Of a DNA stretch of 64,000 nucleotides, positions 25,745-34,628 are shown one piece after another. The stretch's first letter is position 1; the number at the start of each line of letters is the position of its first letter. Both the position numbers and the translations under genes were made by a program. The stretch is from AV80 sp035536995 (GTDB lineage: Bacteria; Verrucomicrobiota; Verrucomicrobiia; Chthoniobacterales; UBA10450): contig DATLNB010000030.1 of the NCBI GenBank assembly GCA_035536995.1, positions 1 to 64,000 on the forward strand, written 5' to 3'. Under the pieces are notes generated by a model. The model was given only the letters and a program-made list of their open reading frames with translations. It ran no database searches and had not been told where the DNA came from.

Positions 25745-26493
25745 TGGCCGTCCCACTCGTCGATTACCACTGCCACCTAGATCTGTACAGCGATCACAAA
25801 GCCGCTTTCAACGCGGCGAAAGCAAGCGGTGCAGAAATATTCGCGGTGACAACCACGCCCCGGGCGTGGGCGCAAAATAACGAGCTCAGTCGGGGTGCTC
25901 CAAATCTACGGATCGGCTTGGGCCTCCATCCGCAGTTGGTTGGAAAGCCCTTGGCGGATTTGGACGTATTCAACACACTCGTCAAAGATGCGCCGTTCAT
26001 TGGCGAGATCGGACTGGACGCCGGACCGCTCTACTACAAGTCCCTCGAAGATCAAAAAAGTGCGTTTTCACAAATCCTGCGATTGTGCGCAGCGACGGCT
26101 CCGAAGGTGGTCTCGCTTCACTGTGTGCGAGCCCATAAACAGCTTTTTGAACTTATCGACCGTCATTGGCACGACAGCGCAGGGACCCTCGTTTTGCACT
26201 GGTTCTCGGGCAGCCTCCCCGACGCGAGAAGAGCGCTTGATCGCGGCTGCTACTTCTCGGTAAACGCGGCAACAGAGTCCAGTCGCACAGGGATGCGTCT
26301 CCTTGAGGAAATCCCGATCGATCGGCTTTTAACCGAAACAGACGGCCCGTTCACAATGAGCTCTCCGGAGACCCCGCGATCGCCCGGAGACGTGATATCC
26401 GCCCTGCGTCTTATTGCGCGCGTGAAAAAGCTGCCGGCCGTAGACGTCCAGAAGCAAGTTTGGCGCAATCTCCAAAAGATCGAAGGCTCCTGA
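25744..26493 (+). CDS. qatD: QatD, TatD-like metal-dependent hydrolase
   Basis: A 249-residue TatD-family enzyme with its metal ligands in order: His9 and His11 (DYHCH), Glu88 (GEIGLD), His126, His152 and Asp200 (TETDGP). TatD proteins are Mg-dependent nucleases. The ATG at 25744 shares a base with the qatC stop (TGATG), so the longer frame from 25615 is rejected. It completes the four-gene Qat set. Confidence 0.9.
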   Translation: MAVPLVDYHCHLDLYSDHKAAFNAAKASGAEIFAVTTTPRAWAQNNELSRGAPNLRIGLGLHPQLVGKPLADLDVFNTLVKDAPFIGEIGLDAGPLYYKSLEDQKSAFSQILRLCAATAPKVVSLHCVRAHKQLFELIDRHWHDSAGTLVLHWFSGSLPDARRALDRGCYFSVNAATESSRTGMRLLEEIPIDRLLTETDGPFTMSSPETPRSPGDVISALRLIARVKKLPAVDVQKQVWRNLQKIEGS

Positions 26494-26877
26494 TTACAAA
26501 TTGGTCTTCTGCCCGTCCGGGCGAATGTCGTAAAGCGCACAACGGGGATCCCGACAGCGCAGAAGGCCGATAGGCAACTGATGCGCGACACTTTGTTACG
26601 GCGATCGGCACGGCGAACGGGGCATCGCTTCGGAGCTGATGAGCGGCCGCACTTAGCACGACCGCCGGAGGCGTTGCCGTCAGGGGTTCAAAGGGCACCC
26701 CCTTTGCAAGCGTGGGATATTGCTAGTCGAAACGTAGCTCGGCCGTAGTGCCGGCGTAGTGGAGATGTAGTCAATATCCCCGTCTTGCCTAAATCGGAAG
26801 GCGCCATAGCCGCACTACATGGCTGCGGATGCCAGCAAACATTCGCGCCGGTTAGGTCGCCCAAAGAGCCGTGATGC
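26494..26877. other. intergenic region after qatD
   Basis: The 384 bases between qatD and the stop of the convergent relaxase-like gene contain no supported gene and no strong terminator. Open frames on the minus strand are antisense to the qatD end. Confidence 0.45.
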
Positions 26878-27732
26878 TTAGTCCGGATGCTGGTCCTGCG
26901 TTTTTCGCTGGGCGGGTTTTTTCCCGCCGCTAGAGTTATCGATCGCTACAATTCTTTGGAGGAGATCGGCGATGTTGTATCGGTTGGGCCGTTTTCGGCC
27001 CGGAAACAAAACAGAGATATGGGTGGCGGTCACTTTGGTGACTTTGTGACCGAGCTGTTCGATGGCGTCGTCCAGGTTAGCCGGCGCAAATTGGACTTTC
27101 GCAAGCTCCGCGGCGAGATCGGGTTTTTTGCCGATAATCCCGAAGACTATCTCTTTGTAAACTTCAGGCGCGCTTTTTAGCACCTGATCAGGCGGACGGC
27201 CTGCATTTAGTGCAGCGGCAATTTCTGCGTCAAGGCGATCTAGAGCGCCATAGATGTGGCGTTTCCCACCCCCAAACTCAGCCCAAAGCGTTACCTCCGG
27301 AGGGAAGTGATTCGTCTTGGCCGCGAATAGCACATGAAGATCATCGCGGCCTGTTTCCGGATCATGGTGCCACCCCAAACGGCAGGCCGTTTTCTTCCCG
27401 ATGAGATCCAACATTTTGCGTTCTACCAGAGCCCGCTCTAGGCCGGTTAGAAGTGCGCTATACTGCGTGGAATAAACAAGCTCTCCGAAGAGGGTTGCAC
27501 TTCGTTTCCCTCTTTTTCGGGCGCGCCATTTTAAATAAGCAACGTGGAGACGGTTAACCTCTGCGATGAAATCATCTGCTCCAGGACCCGGGCAATTATG
27601 ATTTCGAGCCTGCAACACCCTTTTTCGGATGTGCGTCGGCGCGCTCTCATCTTCGATATATTCGACGCGCTCTCGAAGCGTCTTGGTTCGCGCCGCCTCT
27701 GAAGGGAGGTGGTCAAGGAGAGTTACGCTCAT
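26878..27732 (-). CDS. possible relaxase/mobilisation protein
   Basis: A 284-residue basic protein beginning at ATG 27732, which has a GGAGG nine bases upstream; the longer frame to 27870 is rejected. Residues about 155-172 read GWHHDPETGRDDLHVLFA, resembling the metal-binding HxD...H motif of MobP-type relaxases, but the last HUH histidine pair is not canonical. The C-terminus is lysine/arginine-rich. It pairs with a small gene directly upstream and with a repeat array and integrase further on, consistent with a mobilisable element. The relaxase call is tentative. Confidence 0.4.
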   Translation of the reverse strand: MSVTLLDHLPSEAARTKTLRERVEYIEDESAPTHIRKRVLQARNHNCPGPGADDFIAEVNRLHVAYLKWRARKRGKRSATLFGELVYSTQYSALLTGLERALVERKMLDLIGKKTACRLGWHHDPETGRDDLHVLFAAKTNHFPPEVTLWAEFGGGKRHIYGALDRLDAEIAAALNAGRPPDQVLKSAPEVYKEIVFGIIGKKPDLAAELAKVQFAPANLDDAIEQLGHKVTKVTATHISVLFPGRKRPNRYNIADLLQRIVAIDNSSGGKKPAQRKTQDQHPD

Positions 27733-27874
27733 CGTTATTTTCCTCCATGGCCTGCGTGTCGCGCGATCTCCCCTCCATTTGGCGCATTCAACGCGGTCGT
27801 TCGAGATCGCAGGGTGCCGGTCAGCCGCGGAAATAAGCCAGTACCGATGCGCTCGCGTCCATGGCCGCAAACCC

Positions 27875-28417
27875 TCAACCTACGACGAGTAACAAGATTT
27901 TTTGAATGATGATGTGCATGGTCAGGAGCACATCCCGATCTCTGGTTTTCTTTCCGTTTTCGGAATTAAGGAAATCGATGCTGTGCTTCATCCAGAGAAT
28001 GGCCTGGCGGGCAACCTCGTGGTCTGCCGGAGTTAAATCCTTTATGAGATGAGCGCGGCCCGCCAGACGGAGATCAACATTGGTCAATCGCGCGACTTGC
28101 GCGTCGATCTTTCTGACGACGGCGGCCATCTCCTTAGCGGCTTCTGGGGATCCAGGTCGGATGGATAGCAAATCCTTTCGTTGCTTGTCGTAAATGGCCG
28201 CTTCCGCGGTTATATCGGCTCGAAGGAGAAGGATTTCGGTTGGGTTAGGCAGGTTGAATTTCACCTTTGCCTGGCCAGCGCGGTCTTCGGCGGCGCGAAC
28301 CAGCGCGTCGGACACAACTGCTTTTCGCGATGCGTCTTTGTCGCGGGCTTCAAGAATTTTTAGGGCGGCGTATCCCTCGTGGGTGAGGGCGAAAGAACCA
28401 ACCTTGCGTTTACTCAT
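27875..28417 (-). CDS. small helical protein upstream of relaxase-like gene (possible mobilisation accessory)
   Basis: A 180-residue protein with a strong GGGAGG ribosome site before ATG 28417. The N-terminus (KVGSFALTHEGYAALKIL) could be a short DNA-binding strand-helix of the ribbon-helix-helix kind; the rest is charged coiled helix. MobC-like accessory factors sit in this position before relaxases, but no diagnostic motif is seen. Confidence 0.4.
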   Translation of the reverse strand: MSKRKVGSFALTHEGYAALKILEARDKDASRKAVVSDALVRAAEDRAGQAKVKFNLPNPTEILLLRADITAEAAIYDKQRKDLLSIRPGSPEAAKEMAAVVRKIDAQVARLTNVDLRLAGRAHLIKDLTPADHEVARQAILWMKHSIDFLNSENGKKTRDRDVLLTMHIIIQKILLLVVG

Positions 28418-28786
28418 CTGTCCTCCCGCGGGTGGGAAGTGTTTGACAAGCAATAGTGCGCGCAGCCTTTGTGCCTCCAGCGGATATGGTGACCGAGAGC
28501 AGCCCTGGGCCGTCGGGATAATGTTTTAGATTTCATCCCTCCTTATCTGTGTCCTTTGGTTCAACAAATCAGAGACTTTTTTGGTCCGAGTCTGGTTTTG
28601 AAAACAAATACAACGCCGGACCAATGGTCTGCGTTGCTTATCCCCAAGTTGCGGCGACGTAAGCAAATCATTCCCAAATCGCCGCGTCCTGAGCTTCAAC
28701 GGCGTGGAATTTCGGAGTTTTGCATAGGGGACGCGAGGCGATGGAAATGGGAGGGCAAGTCATGACGTGGCCAGTCTGGAGCAGTT
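28418..28786. other. intergenic stretch between accessory gene and repeat array
   Basis: No gene is supported in these 369 bases. It contains the upstream region of the minus-strand accessory gene and leads directly into the repeat array. Confidence 0.4.
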
Positions 28787-29180
28787 GTCCCGAAATTGAG
28801 TTTCCGCTGCGGAGCTTGCAATTTGCTGGTCTTGGATTGAAGGCTCCTAAATGTGTTTTCCCGGCTTGGCGGGTGGTTGTCCGAAATCCGGTTTCCAGCT
28901 TGGCTCAGGTTTGGGTGCGCTTGGCCGCACAGTCCCGAATTGCGCTTTCCACCTTCATATTGGCAAGTGATGTCCCGCAATTTGCTTTCAACGACGAGAC
29001 TTCAGGTTAGTGGGGTCGCCGTCCCGAAATCGGGTTTCCAGCTTGGTTTGCGTGTTGGCGCGCTTGGCGACAATAGTCCCGAATTGCGCTTTCACCTTCA
29101 TACTGGCCACTGACGTCCCGCAATTTGCTTTCGATTGCCTGGCGAGGTCGACTGTCCCGAAATTCGGTTTTCAGCTGCAG
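28787..29180 (+). repeat. iteron-like array of eight imperfect GTCCCGAAATT-type repeats
   Basis: A word of about 20 bases, GTCCCGAAATTsGGTTTCC in consensus, starts at 28787, 28879, 28932, 28972, 29021, 29076, 29115 and 29154. Three variants recur in order (GAAATCGGG, GAATTGCGC, GCAATTTGC), so 28879-29020 and 29021-29153 form two copies of a larger 130-140-base unit. Many cores are short hyphenated palindromes (CCGAA-A-TTCGG, GCAA-T-TTGC). No gene crosses the array. Position beside mobilisation-like genes suggests an oriT, replication origin or binding array; function is unproven. Confidence 0.7.
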
Positions 29181-29451
29181 AAGCCGTATCTGACTACTCG
29201 GCTACTGCTTCTACGGCACGTCCCAGCAATGACCGCGAAAGGTCTATCGGGAATTGATCCGATCTCCCTGAAAGAGCCGACCCCGGTGCCAGGGAATAGT
29301 CGGCCCTGGTATCACTCGCTGCTGCCCGCCGGCCGTAATATTTCAACCTGGGCTGAAGATTTCTCCTGCTTTCCAAGGTTCTTGCCCTAGAGAGTACTTT
29401 CCGCGGCCTCAACGACCGAGGCCACGGATAAATAACAAGCGAGGTCAATAG
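29181..29451. other. intergenic stretch between array and HTH gene
   Basis: No gene or further copies of the repeat are seen. The last bases contain GAGG seven bases before the next ATG. Confidence 0.4.
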
Positions 29452-30543
29452 ATGGAACAGGAACAAACACGGATGACATGGACATGCGATAATTTCTTGG
29501 GCCTTCCAATTGTGGATCGCCTGCGCCGAGCCTGCCCCGCTGAGCGCGAGAAATTAGGGGAATTCTGCCACACCGCCACCGGCAAAATCGCGACTCGACT
29601 TCGAGTAATTCTCGACACCATGGACGGCCTACCGCAAACGCAAATCGCGAGAGCATCACGTCTTTCCCAGCCGGTCGTGCGTACGCTCCAGCAACGTTAT
29701 GCAACTTATGGACCCATTGGCTTGCTCGAAGGCCGCTGGGGATGGGCTGGCAGAAGGTCATCGTTATCTCAGCGACAACAAGATCGTGCCGTTGCCTCTT
29801 CGCCTCGCTTGGCTGTCCGTGGGCTTGCGCGCGAAGTGCAGGCGAGCAAGAGCGCTACCCATCGGCTTGTCGTGAAGGCCGCTGAGATTGCGCGCGTTAT
29901 CGGTATCGGCGGAGGTTACGTTAACCCTCGGCATTACCTACTTGTCGCAGGATTTGCTCCACGGCCCGAATCTCTCCAGAGGCGAGGACACTTGCGCGCG
30001 ACCTACGCCGAACTATTCGCAACCGTATCTGATAACGATTGGGATGTGGCGGGATGCGAACGGGTGGTCGCGTATATTGTCCAAAAGCTTCATCATGTCC
30101 GTTGGGATGGGACTCTCCAGATAATTGCCGATCCACGCCTTGCTGCGGTCGCGTCGCGACGTGATTGGCTCGGCGGTCGCGATGACATCTCCATTCAGGC
30201 TGGGCCAACGATGAGGATCTGGCGATTTGTCCTAACAGAGTTAATCGGGAGCCGGCCGCCTGGCTGGCATATTCGAGCAATGCGCATGCTGCGGTCAATT
30301 GACGAGAGTAGCGGACTGGACCGGGAATGCCGGGAGGGGATCACCAGATACCTGACGATGATGGAATGGCGCGCGGACCCGAGCGGTTGGAAAAGCATTG
30401 AGTTCCTTCCCGACGCCCACCATTTGTTGCAACGATCATCTGCGGGACTCTCGCGAGTGTTAGAACACGCGTGTGCGGTGCGAGCCGCCGACCGTAACGA
30501 CTCTTTCAAAATATATCCTGTTTGGGATTATTACGGTTGGTGA
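29452..30543 (+). CDS. hypothetical protein with transposase-type helix-turn-helix
   Basis: A 363-residue protein. Residues 50-90 form a helix-turn-helix of the IS630/winged type (LPQTQIARASRLSQPVVRTL, then YGPIGLLEGR), followed by a second possible HTH (GLAREVQASKSATHRLV, about 124-140). The C-terminal 220 residues show no DDE transposase motif I can identify, so it is not a complete transposase. A good GAGG ribosome site supports ATG 29452. It may bind the repeat array just upstream, but that is conjecture. Confidence 0.55.
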   Translation: MEQEQTRMTWTCDNFLGLPIVDRLRRACPAEREKLGEFCHTATGKIATRLRVILDTMDGLPQTQIARASRLSQPVVRTLQQRYATYGPIGLLEGRWGWAGRRSSLSQRQQDRAVASSPRLAVRGLAREVQASKSATHRLVVKAAEIARVIGIGGGYVNPRHYLLVAGFAPRPESLQRRGHLRATYAELFATVSDNDWDVAGCERVVAYIVQKLHHVRWDGTLQIIADPRLAAVASRRDWLGGRDDISIQAGPTMRIWRFVLTELIGSRPPGWHIRAMRMLRSIDESSGLDRECREGITRYLTMMEWRADPSGWKSIEFLPDAHHLLQRSSAGLSRVLEHACAVRAADRNDSFKIYPVWDYYGW

Positions 30544-30620
30544 CTTGATGCTGTTTTAGCTTTCCGTGCTGCGGGTGGGGCACTACGAGTTCGCAGACGC
30601 ATTGCTGTCGATTGCCGCGC

Positions 30621-30848
30621 TCATGTGAGTTCCTGCAGTGTCTTCTGGATGCTCTTCAACGATTCCATAACCGCCTCCAGCGTAGCGATGGCATGTTCTA
30701 TCGATTTTCCTGTCGGACCCGCTTGGCCGAAGCTTGAAAGTTGGTTGTAATCCCTGATCTCGTCCGTGTGAATGACGTCGATTTGGTAGATGACTTCGCT
30801 CAGCACGGTGATCTGCTCGTCTACAGCTTGTTTTTGGTCGCTATCCAT
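30621..30848 (-). CDS. small coiled-coil protein
   Basis: A 75-residue acidic protein, predicted nearly all helical with heptad-like spacing (VDEQITVLSEVIYQIDVI, ATLEAVMESLKSIQKTLQEL). It has no recognised family and no strong Shine-Dalgarno sequence. Normal amino acid usage makes it likelier real than a chance frame. Confidence 0.45.
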   Translation of the reverse strand: MDSDQKQAVDEQITVLSEVIYQIDVIHTDEIRDYNQLSSFGQAGPTGKSIEHAIATLEAVMESLKSIQKTLQELT

Positions 30849-30860
30849 GGCCCGTAGTTT

Positions 30861-31073
30861 CTAGAGCAGCACTGCGCGCAGGTTTCGCATTGAACCACCG
30901 AGGGCGTTCATCGTTCGTGAAGCTGTTCTTGACCTCTTGTTCGGCCATGTTCTCCGCCTCTTCGTCAGAGCTCGCGACGACTCGATCGGATCGGCGCCCA
31001 AGGCATCGCCATCGGGCTCAATCGTGTAGTTTTTCTTTTTCGTTGTGGTGCGTCTTTTGCATTTTGCTTTCAT
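30861..31073 (-). CDS. small basic hypothetical ORF, possibly frameshifted
   Basis: A 70-residue frame that starts plausibly (MKAKCKRRTTTKKKNYTIEP) but becomes arginine/threonine-rich after residue 35. In an adjacent frame the same DNA gives a more normal acidic stretch, SSDEEAENMAEQEVKNSF, continuing to a stop near the next gene. A frameshift between the two is possible. Low certainty. Confidence 0.2.
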   Translation of the reverse strand: MKAKCKRRTTTKKKNYTIEPDGDALGADPIESSRALTKRRRTWPNKRSRTASRTMNALGGSMRNLRAVLL

Positions 31074-31397
31074 TTCATTTCATCGCGGTTCTCGCAGGTT
31101 ATAACCGCGGCCGAACGCGGAGAACGCTCTCGATGGTGAAAGAGATAGCTCGGTCGCGGATCGACCGAGCTCAGGTCGCTGAAAGGAGCCTCTCCGGCTT
31201 TCTTCCTTCCAGATTAGCGTGGCCTACCACGCATTACCGTGTCCCGCGATGATCCGCGACAGGCGGACAGCGCAGTATAAATTTCTGTTAACAGTTGATG
31301 AGTAACACATCGCTGACCCTGTGCAAGCGAGTGCCGCCCAAAAAATCGAATTGTTGCCTTTTGTCGCTCTGGAAATTAAAGGAATGGATACACCGAC
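31074..31397. other. intergenic stretch downstream of integrase
   Basis: No gene, RNA or clear terminator is seen in these 324 bases. A short inverted pair GCTCGGTCGCGGATCGACCGAGC at about 31149-31171 could form a hairpin, without a T-run. Confidence 0.4.
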
Positions 31398-32831
31398 TTA
31401 TAGTCGCACTCGCTGTACCCAGTGCCGAGCCTGCGAATAGGAGTCGTGTCGATACGTATTTCCGGAGCCCCTTCGTGCTGAAGGGGAGTTGAACGTTAAA
31501 AAATCCGACACCTCGTCGGGGGTTCCCTGGCGTTGATGCTGGGTTTTAAAATAGTGTTTTAGCGAATGCAGGATCGTCATGTCGGATACCGATCCCCCTA
31601 AATGTCGAGCGACATCTTTCAAAATTTCCAACGCCCGATCCTCGCGTCCCGAGCCGAAAGGGAAAACCCGCGGATCGACCTCGTCCGGAGGTCGACAGAT
31701 TTTCCATTGTCGGAGCACCTCGTGCAATTGCGGTCCCATCGGAACGCGGCGGCGCACATCTCCCTTTTGCTGGAGAATAATGTCCCCCGCTTCAAAGTCG
31801 ACTTGATCCCATCTTACCGCTCTTTCGCGTTCGAACACGGTTGCCTTCCTCGCCCCGGAATAAGCTAGAAAACGCAGCAATTGTCCGATGTCCCAATCGC
31901 GTTCCTCACACTTCCTCAGAAATTCGTCCATTTGGAGAGGTGAGGGGATTCTGGGATCGCGGGGATGGACCTTAAGCGTCGGAATGCTTTGAGCATTGGA
32001 AATGAAGGAAGGGGGGAGAAATCCCCGTTCGGCAAAATCCGGTACGAACTGGCGTAAGAAAGAGGCCATGTGATTGGCGCTCGAATTTCCGGTTTTTTCT
32101 TGGGGGGCTGCGTAGTGCGGATTTTTCCCCCTTGGAGGTTTCGCTTGCGCGCGGAACGCATTCCACACCCCGGTTGGAGTTAAGGTCTCAAATTTTTCCC
32201 AGTTGGTACCGGTCACGGCCGTCCCTTCGAAGGTGGTAAGATTTGAGAGCAGACGCACCAAATTGTTTTTCGCGGTCCCCCACATCGTCTTTGTGCCCTT
32301 TGCCACCGTGGGCATTCGGGATAGAAATTCCTGAAGTTCCGTCGCGAAGTCGCTCCGTTCCGTTTTAGCATTCCACGGTGCTAAAGAGTTCTCCGTAACG
32401 GCAGCGGGGCGGATTTCAGCGATTCGCTCCTCGAGGGCGTGCAGTCTCGCGATCAGTCCCAGCTTTTCTAAGGCCTTCGCTGTGATTTCCAGGGTTTCAA
32501 GCTCCCGGACACGCTTTAGAGCCTCGCGCCGATCGGTCGTGCGCAACGAGGTCCAGACGCCGAATTTGACCCGGTAATACACCCGGCCACGGCGGTAGAA
32601 ATTTCGATGACCAGCATTTCGCACATAGCGTTCTCTGTTTCGCTCCGAAGATCCCGACAACGTGTTTTTTAGGGTCGAACACGATTTTTTAGCAGACCCT
32701 GGGCATTTTCGAGAAACGGGCGACCCGGCTTTCGTCTGGACTGGCGCGGGAATCTGGGCGAAATCCGCGTTTTTCCTTTGGGAAACCAGGGTTGGGGGAG
32801 GATGGCGCACCCGTGAAGATTCGAACTTCAA
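31398..32831 (-). CDS. tyrosine recombinase/integrase
   Basis: Up to 477 residues. The C-terminal half is a tyrosine recombinase: the first catalytic Arg in YSGARKA, a Lys in the beta-hairpin region (LQQKGDVRRR), HSLK in place of the usual HxxR, a later His (TYRHD) and the nucleophile Tyr two residues on (SYSQAR). The core-binding part (about 155-290) precedes it. The longest frame begins at TTG 32831 inside tRNA-Arg; the true start is probably later, near the RERYVRNAGHRNFYRRG segment. Position against the tRNA 3' end is the normal layout for an element that integrates there. The Lys replacing the second Arg is unusual and deserves checking. Confidence 0.8.
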   Translation of the reverse strand: MKFESSRVRHPPPTLVSQRKNADFAQIPAPVQTKAGSPVSRKCPGSAKKSCSTLKNTLSGSSERNRERYVRNAGHRNFYRRGRVYYRVKFGVWTSLRTTDRREALKRVRELETLEITAKALEKLGLIARLHALEERIAEIRPAAVTENSLAPWNAKTERSDFATELQEFLSRMPTVAKGTKTMWGTAKNNLVRLLSNLTTFEGTAVTGTNWEKFETLTPTGVWNAFRAQAKPPRGKNPHYAAPQEKTGNSSANHMASFLRQFVPDFAERGFLPPSFISNAQSIPTLKVHPRDPRIPSPLQMDEFLRKCEERDWDIGQLLRFLAYSGARKATVFERERAVRWDQVDFEAGDIILQQKGDVRRRVPMGPQLHEVLRQWKICRPPDEVDPRVFPFGSGREDRALEILKDVARHLGGSVSDMTILHSLKHYFKTQHQRQGTPDEVSDFLTFNSPSARRGSGNTYRHDSYSQARHWVQRVRL

Positions 32832-32879
32832 ACCTTCTGATCCGTAGTCAGATGCTCTATCCAGTTGAGCTACGGGTGC
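32803..32879 (-). tRNA. tRNA-Arg(ACG)
   Basis: A 77-base tRNA including an encoded CCA (complement of 32803-32805). The acceptor stem pairs GCACCCG with CGGGTGC; the D arm has AGCTCAACTGGATAGAGC; the anticodon stem TCTGA/TCAGA encloses loop CTACGGA with anticodon ACG; the T arm has GTTCGAATC. The integrase gene lies directly beyond the 3' end, so the tRNA is likely the attachment site (attB) of the element to the left. Confidence 0.95.
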
Positions 32880-32971
32880 CGAGAGCAGCTTAATTAGCGG
32901 AGGAAGGGTGGGGCGTCAAATGAGGCAGGACTGCGCTTGAGCGCCAGCTCAATCGAGCGAGTCTCTGCTCT

Positions 32972-34114
32972 GTGACGGTCTTCCTCGGCTGCGGTTTTGC
33001 CGCCAAATACCCGGAAGGCGGCGGCAATTTTTCTGTCCCGTTGCAATGGATGCTAGGCTTACGCCGCCTCGGGTTGGACGCCGTCTGGCTAGAGGTGTTG
33101 GCCGGGACGGGGGAGGCGCCCGCGGACGCATCACGAATTAGAACTTTTCAGCGCCGCCTCGTCACGCATGGCCTCGGGGACTGCTACTGCCTCCTTCTTC
33201 AGCAACCGGCCAGCGACGCTCACGATCTGGCGCAAATACAGTGCTTCGGCCTCACGCGAGCCGAGCTGGCCGCGCGCCTCGCAGGCCCGAACACTCTTCT
33301 TAACCTGAGCTATTCGATCCACCCGCCGCTGCTCCTGCAATTCGAGCGGAGAATTTTCTGCGACCTCGACCCGAGCGAAATCTTTTATTGGATGACGAAA
33401 CTCGAGATGGGCCAGACGCACCATCACGAATTCTGGACCATCGGCTTGAACGCCAATGCTGCCGATTGCCGCCTCCCGGCTTCCCCCCTTAACTGGAAAA
33501 CGTTCTATCCGCTGGTCGATACCGAGTTGCTCCTCCCGCAACCAGCCCCGAAGAAACCGAAGTTCTGCACGGTCGGCCAATGGTACTGGGGCGGGGGAGT
33601 GGAGGTGGATGGCGCTTTCCCAGATCTTTCGAAGAAATTCGCCTTTGAACCTTATCTGGACCTGGCCCGGCGCGTTCCGGAAGTCCGGTTTGAGATGGCC
33701 ATGAACATGAACCCGGACGACCCGGAGATCGTACGGCTCCAAGAGCGAGGCTGGCGGGTTGTCTCGCCGCACCGGGTGGCTGGAACACCGGCCGGCTACC
33801 GGCGTTATCTGGCCAGCGCGACGGCGGAGTTCACCGCGATCAAGGGAGTGGATGTCGCCTGGCGAACGGGTTGGCTCAGCGACCGCGCGGCTGCGTTTCT
33901 CGCTCTAGGCCGGCCGGTCGTGACGGAAGACACGGGTGCGGGCCGTTACCTGCCGCCCGAGAGTGGATTCGAATTTGTCAGCAACCTTGAAGAAGCCACG
34001 GCGGCGGTGAAAAGAGTCACTCACGATTGGGAACGGCTTTGCCTTCAGGCGCGCGAAACCGCGGTCGAGCACTTCGATTCCGCGAAAATGATAGGGAAAA
34101 TCCTCACGCTTTAA
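32972..34114 (+). CDS. glycosyltransferase-like protein
   Basis: A 380-residue protein starting with GTG. It begins with VFLGCGFAAKYPEGGGNFS and keeps the glycosyltransferase-B-like C-terminal pattern: a LASATAEFTAIKG segment, then TGWLSDRAAAFLALGRPVV, and a terminal helix with AVEHFDS. The protein at 40140-41315 has the same C-terminal layout (NTGWFSDRSGCYLAAGRPVI). The donor and acceptor are unknown. It is the first core gene right of the tRNA. Confidence 0.6.
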   Translation: MTVFLGCGFAAKYPEGGGNFSVPLQWMLGLRRLGLDAVWLEVLAGTGEAPADASRIRTFQRRLVTHGLGDCYCLLLQQPASDAHDLAQIQCFGLTRAELAARLAGPNTLLNLSYSIHPPLLLQFERRIFCDLDPSEIFYWMTKLEMGQTHHHEFWTIGLNANAADCRLPASPLNWKTFYPLVDTELLLPQPAPKKPKFCTVGQWYWGGGVEVDGAFPDLSKKFAFEPYLDLARRVPEVRFEMAMNMNPDDPEIVRLQERGWRVVSPHRVAGTPAGYRRYLASATAEFTAIKGVDVAWRTGWLSDRAAAFLALGRPVVTEDTGAGRYLPPESGFEFVSNLEEATAAVKRVTHDWERLCLQARETAVEHFDSAKMIGKILTL

Positions 34115-34189
34115 CGGTCTGAACGGCCCATAAAAACTGCGCGGATTCTCCATTGCAAAAAGGTTTGAGGGTGTTACTCGTTCCCCGTT

Positions 34190-34474
34190 ATGGCAGACTT
34201 GCTGAAGCCCGATGAGGCAAAAGCGCGGTTGAAAAAGGTCCCTGAGTGGGAGCTGGAGAAGAAGCACATCGAGCGCACTTTCGAATTCGACGACTTCTCG
34301 GATTCCATCGATTTCATTAACGGCGTCGCTGAAGTGGCAGAGGATGAAGAACATCATCCGGACATCGATATTCGCTACAACAAGGTGCGCCTGGTCCTTA
34401 CCACGCATAGCAAGGGCGGCCTGACCGAACTCGATTTCGGCCTGGCTGAGCGGATCGACACCCTTTCCGAGTAA
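34190..34474 (+). CDS. phhB: pterin-4a-carbinolamine dehydratase
   Basis: A 94-residue protein of typical family length. It dehydrates 4a-hydroxytetrahydropterin during pterin cofactor recycling (DcoH/PhhB). The signature EEHHPDIDIRYNKV with paired histidines and the later THSKGGLTELDFGLA matches the active-site region and the conserved C-terminal helix. Confidence 0.9.
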   Translation: MADLLKPDEAKARLKKVPEWELEKKHIERTFEFDDFSDSIDFINGVAEVAEDEEHHPDIDIRYNKVRLVLTTHSKGGLTELDFGLAERIDTLSE

Positions 34475-34481
34475 CGTCGAT

Positions 34482-34616
34482 ATGGCGCCCCCGACCCGCG
34501 GGCGGATCATTTTGGCGTGGATCGTTGTCGTCCTCACCGTGCTCGCGGTCTGGAAGTTCGTGGATTATCGGAACCGGCCGCCGGATGCGATTCCATGCGT
34601 CCTATGGGTCATCTAG
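34482..34616 (+). CDS. very small single-pass membrane protein
   Basis: A 44-codon frame 7 bases after phhB: MAPPTRGR, a hydrophobic helix IILAWIVVVLTVLAV, then KFVDYRNRP. The positive N-terminus and one membrane span are typical of small inner-membrane proteins. The ribosome site is weak, so confidence is modest. Confidence 0.4.
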   Translation: MAPPTRGRIILAWIVVVLTVLAVWKFVDYRNRPPDAIPCVLWVI

Positions 34617-34628
34617 GCCGCCCAGGGC

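Noticed and set aside
26878..27732. Certain relaxase assignment
   Set aside because: The HxD...H segment is suggestive, but the canonical HUH pair is incomplete, so only a tentative call is given.
28787..29180. CRISPR array
   Set aside because: Repeats differ among themselves, spacing is 39-92 bases, the spacers are themselves repeated between super-units, and no cas genes are near.
29452..30543. IS630-family transposase
   Set aside because: The N-terminal helix-turn-helix fits, but no DDE catalytic motif or terminal inverted repeats were found.
32803..32831. Integrase start codon at TTG 32831
   Set aside because: It lies within the tRNA T-arm and the first 80 residues do not look like an integrase; a later start is more likely, though it could not be fixed.
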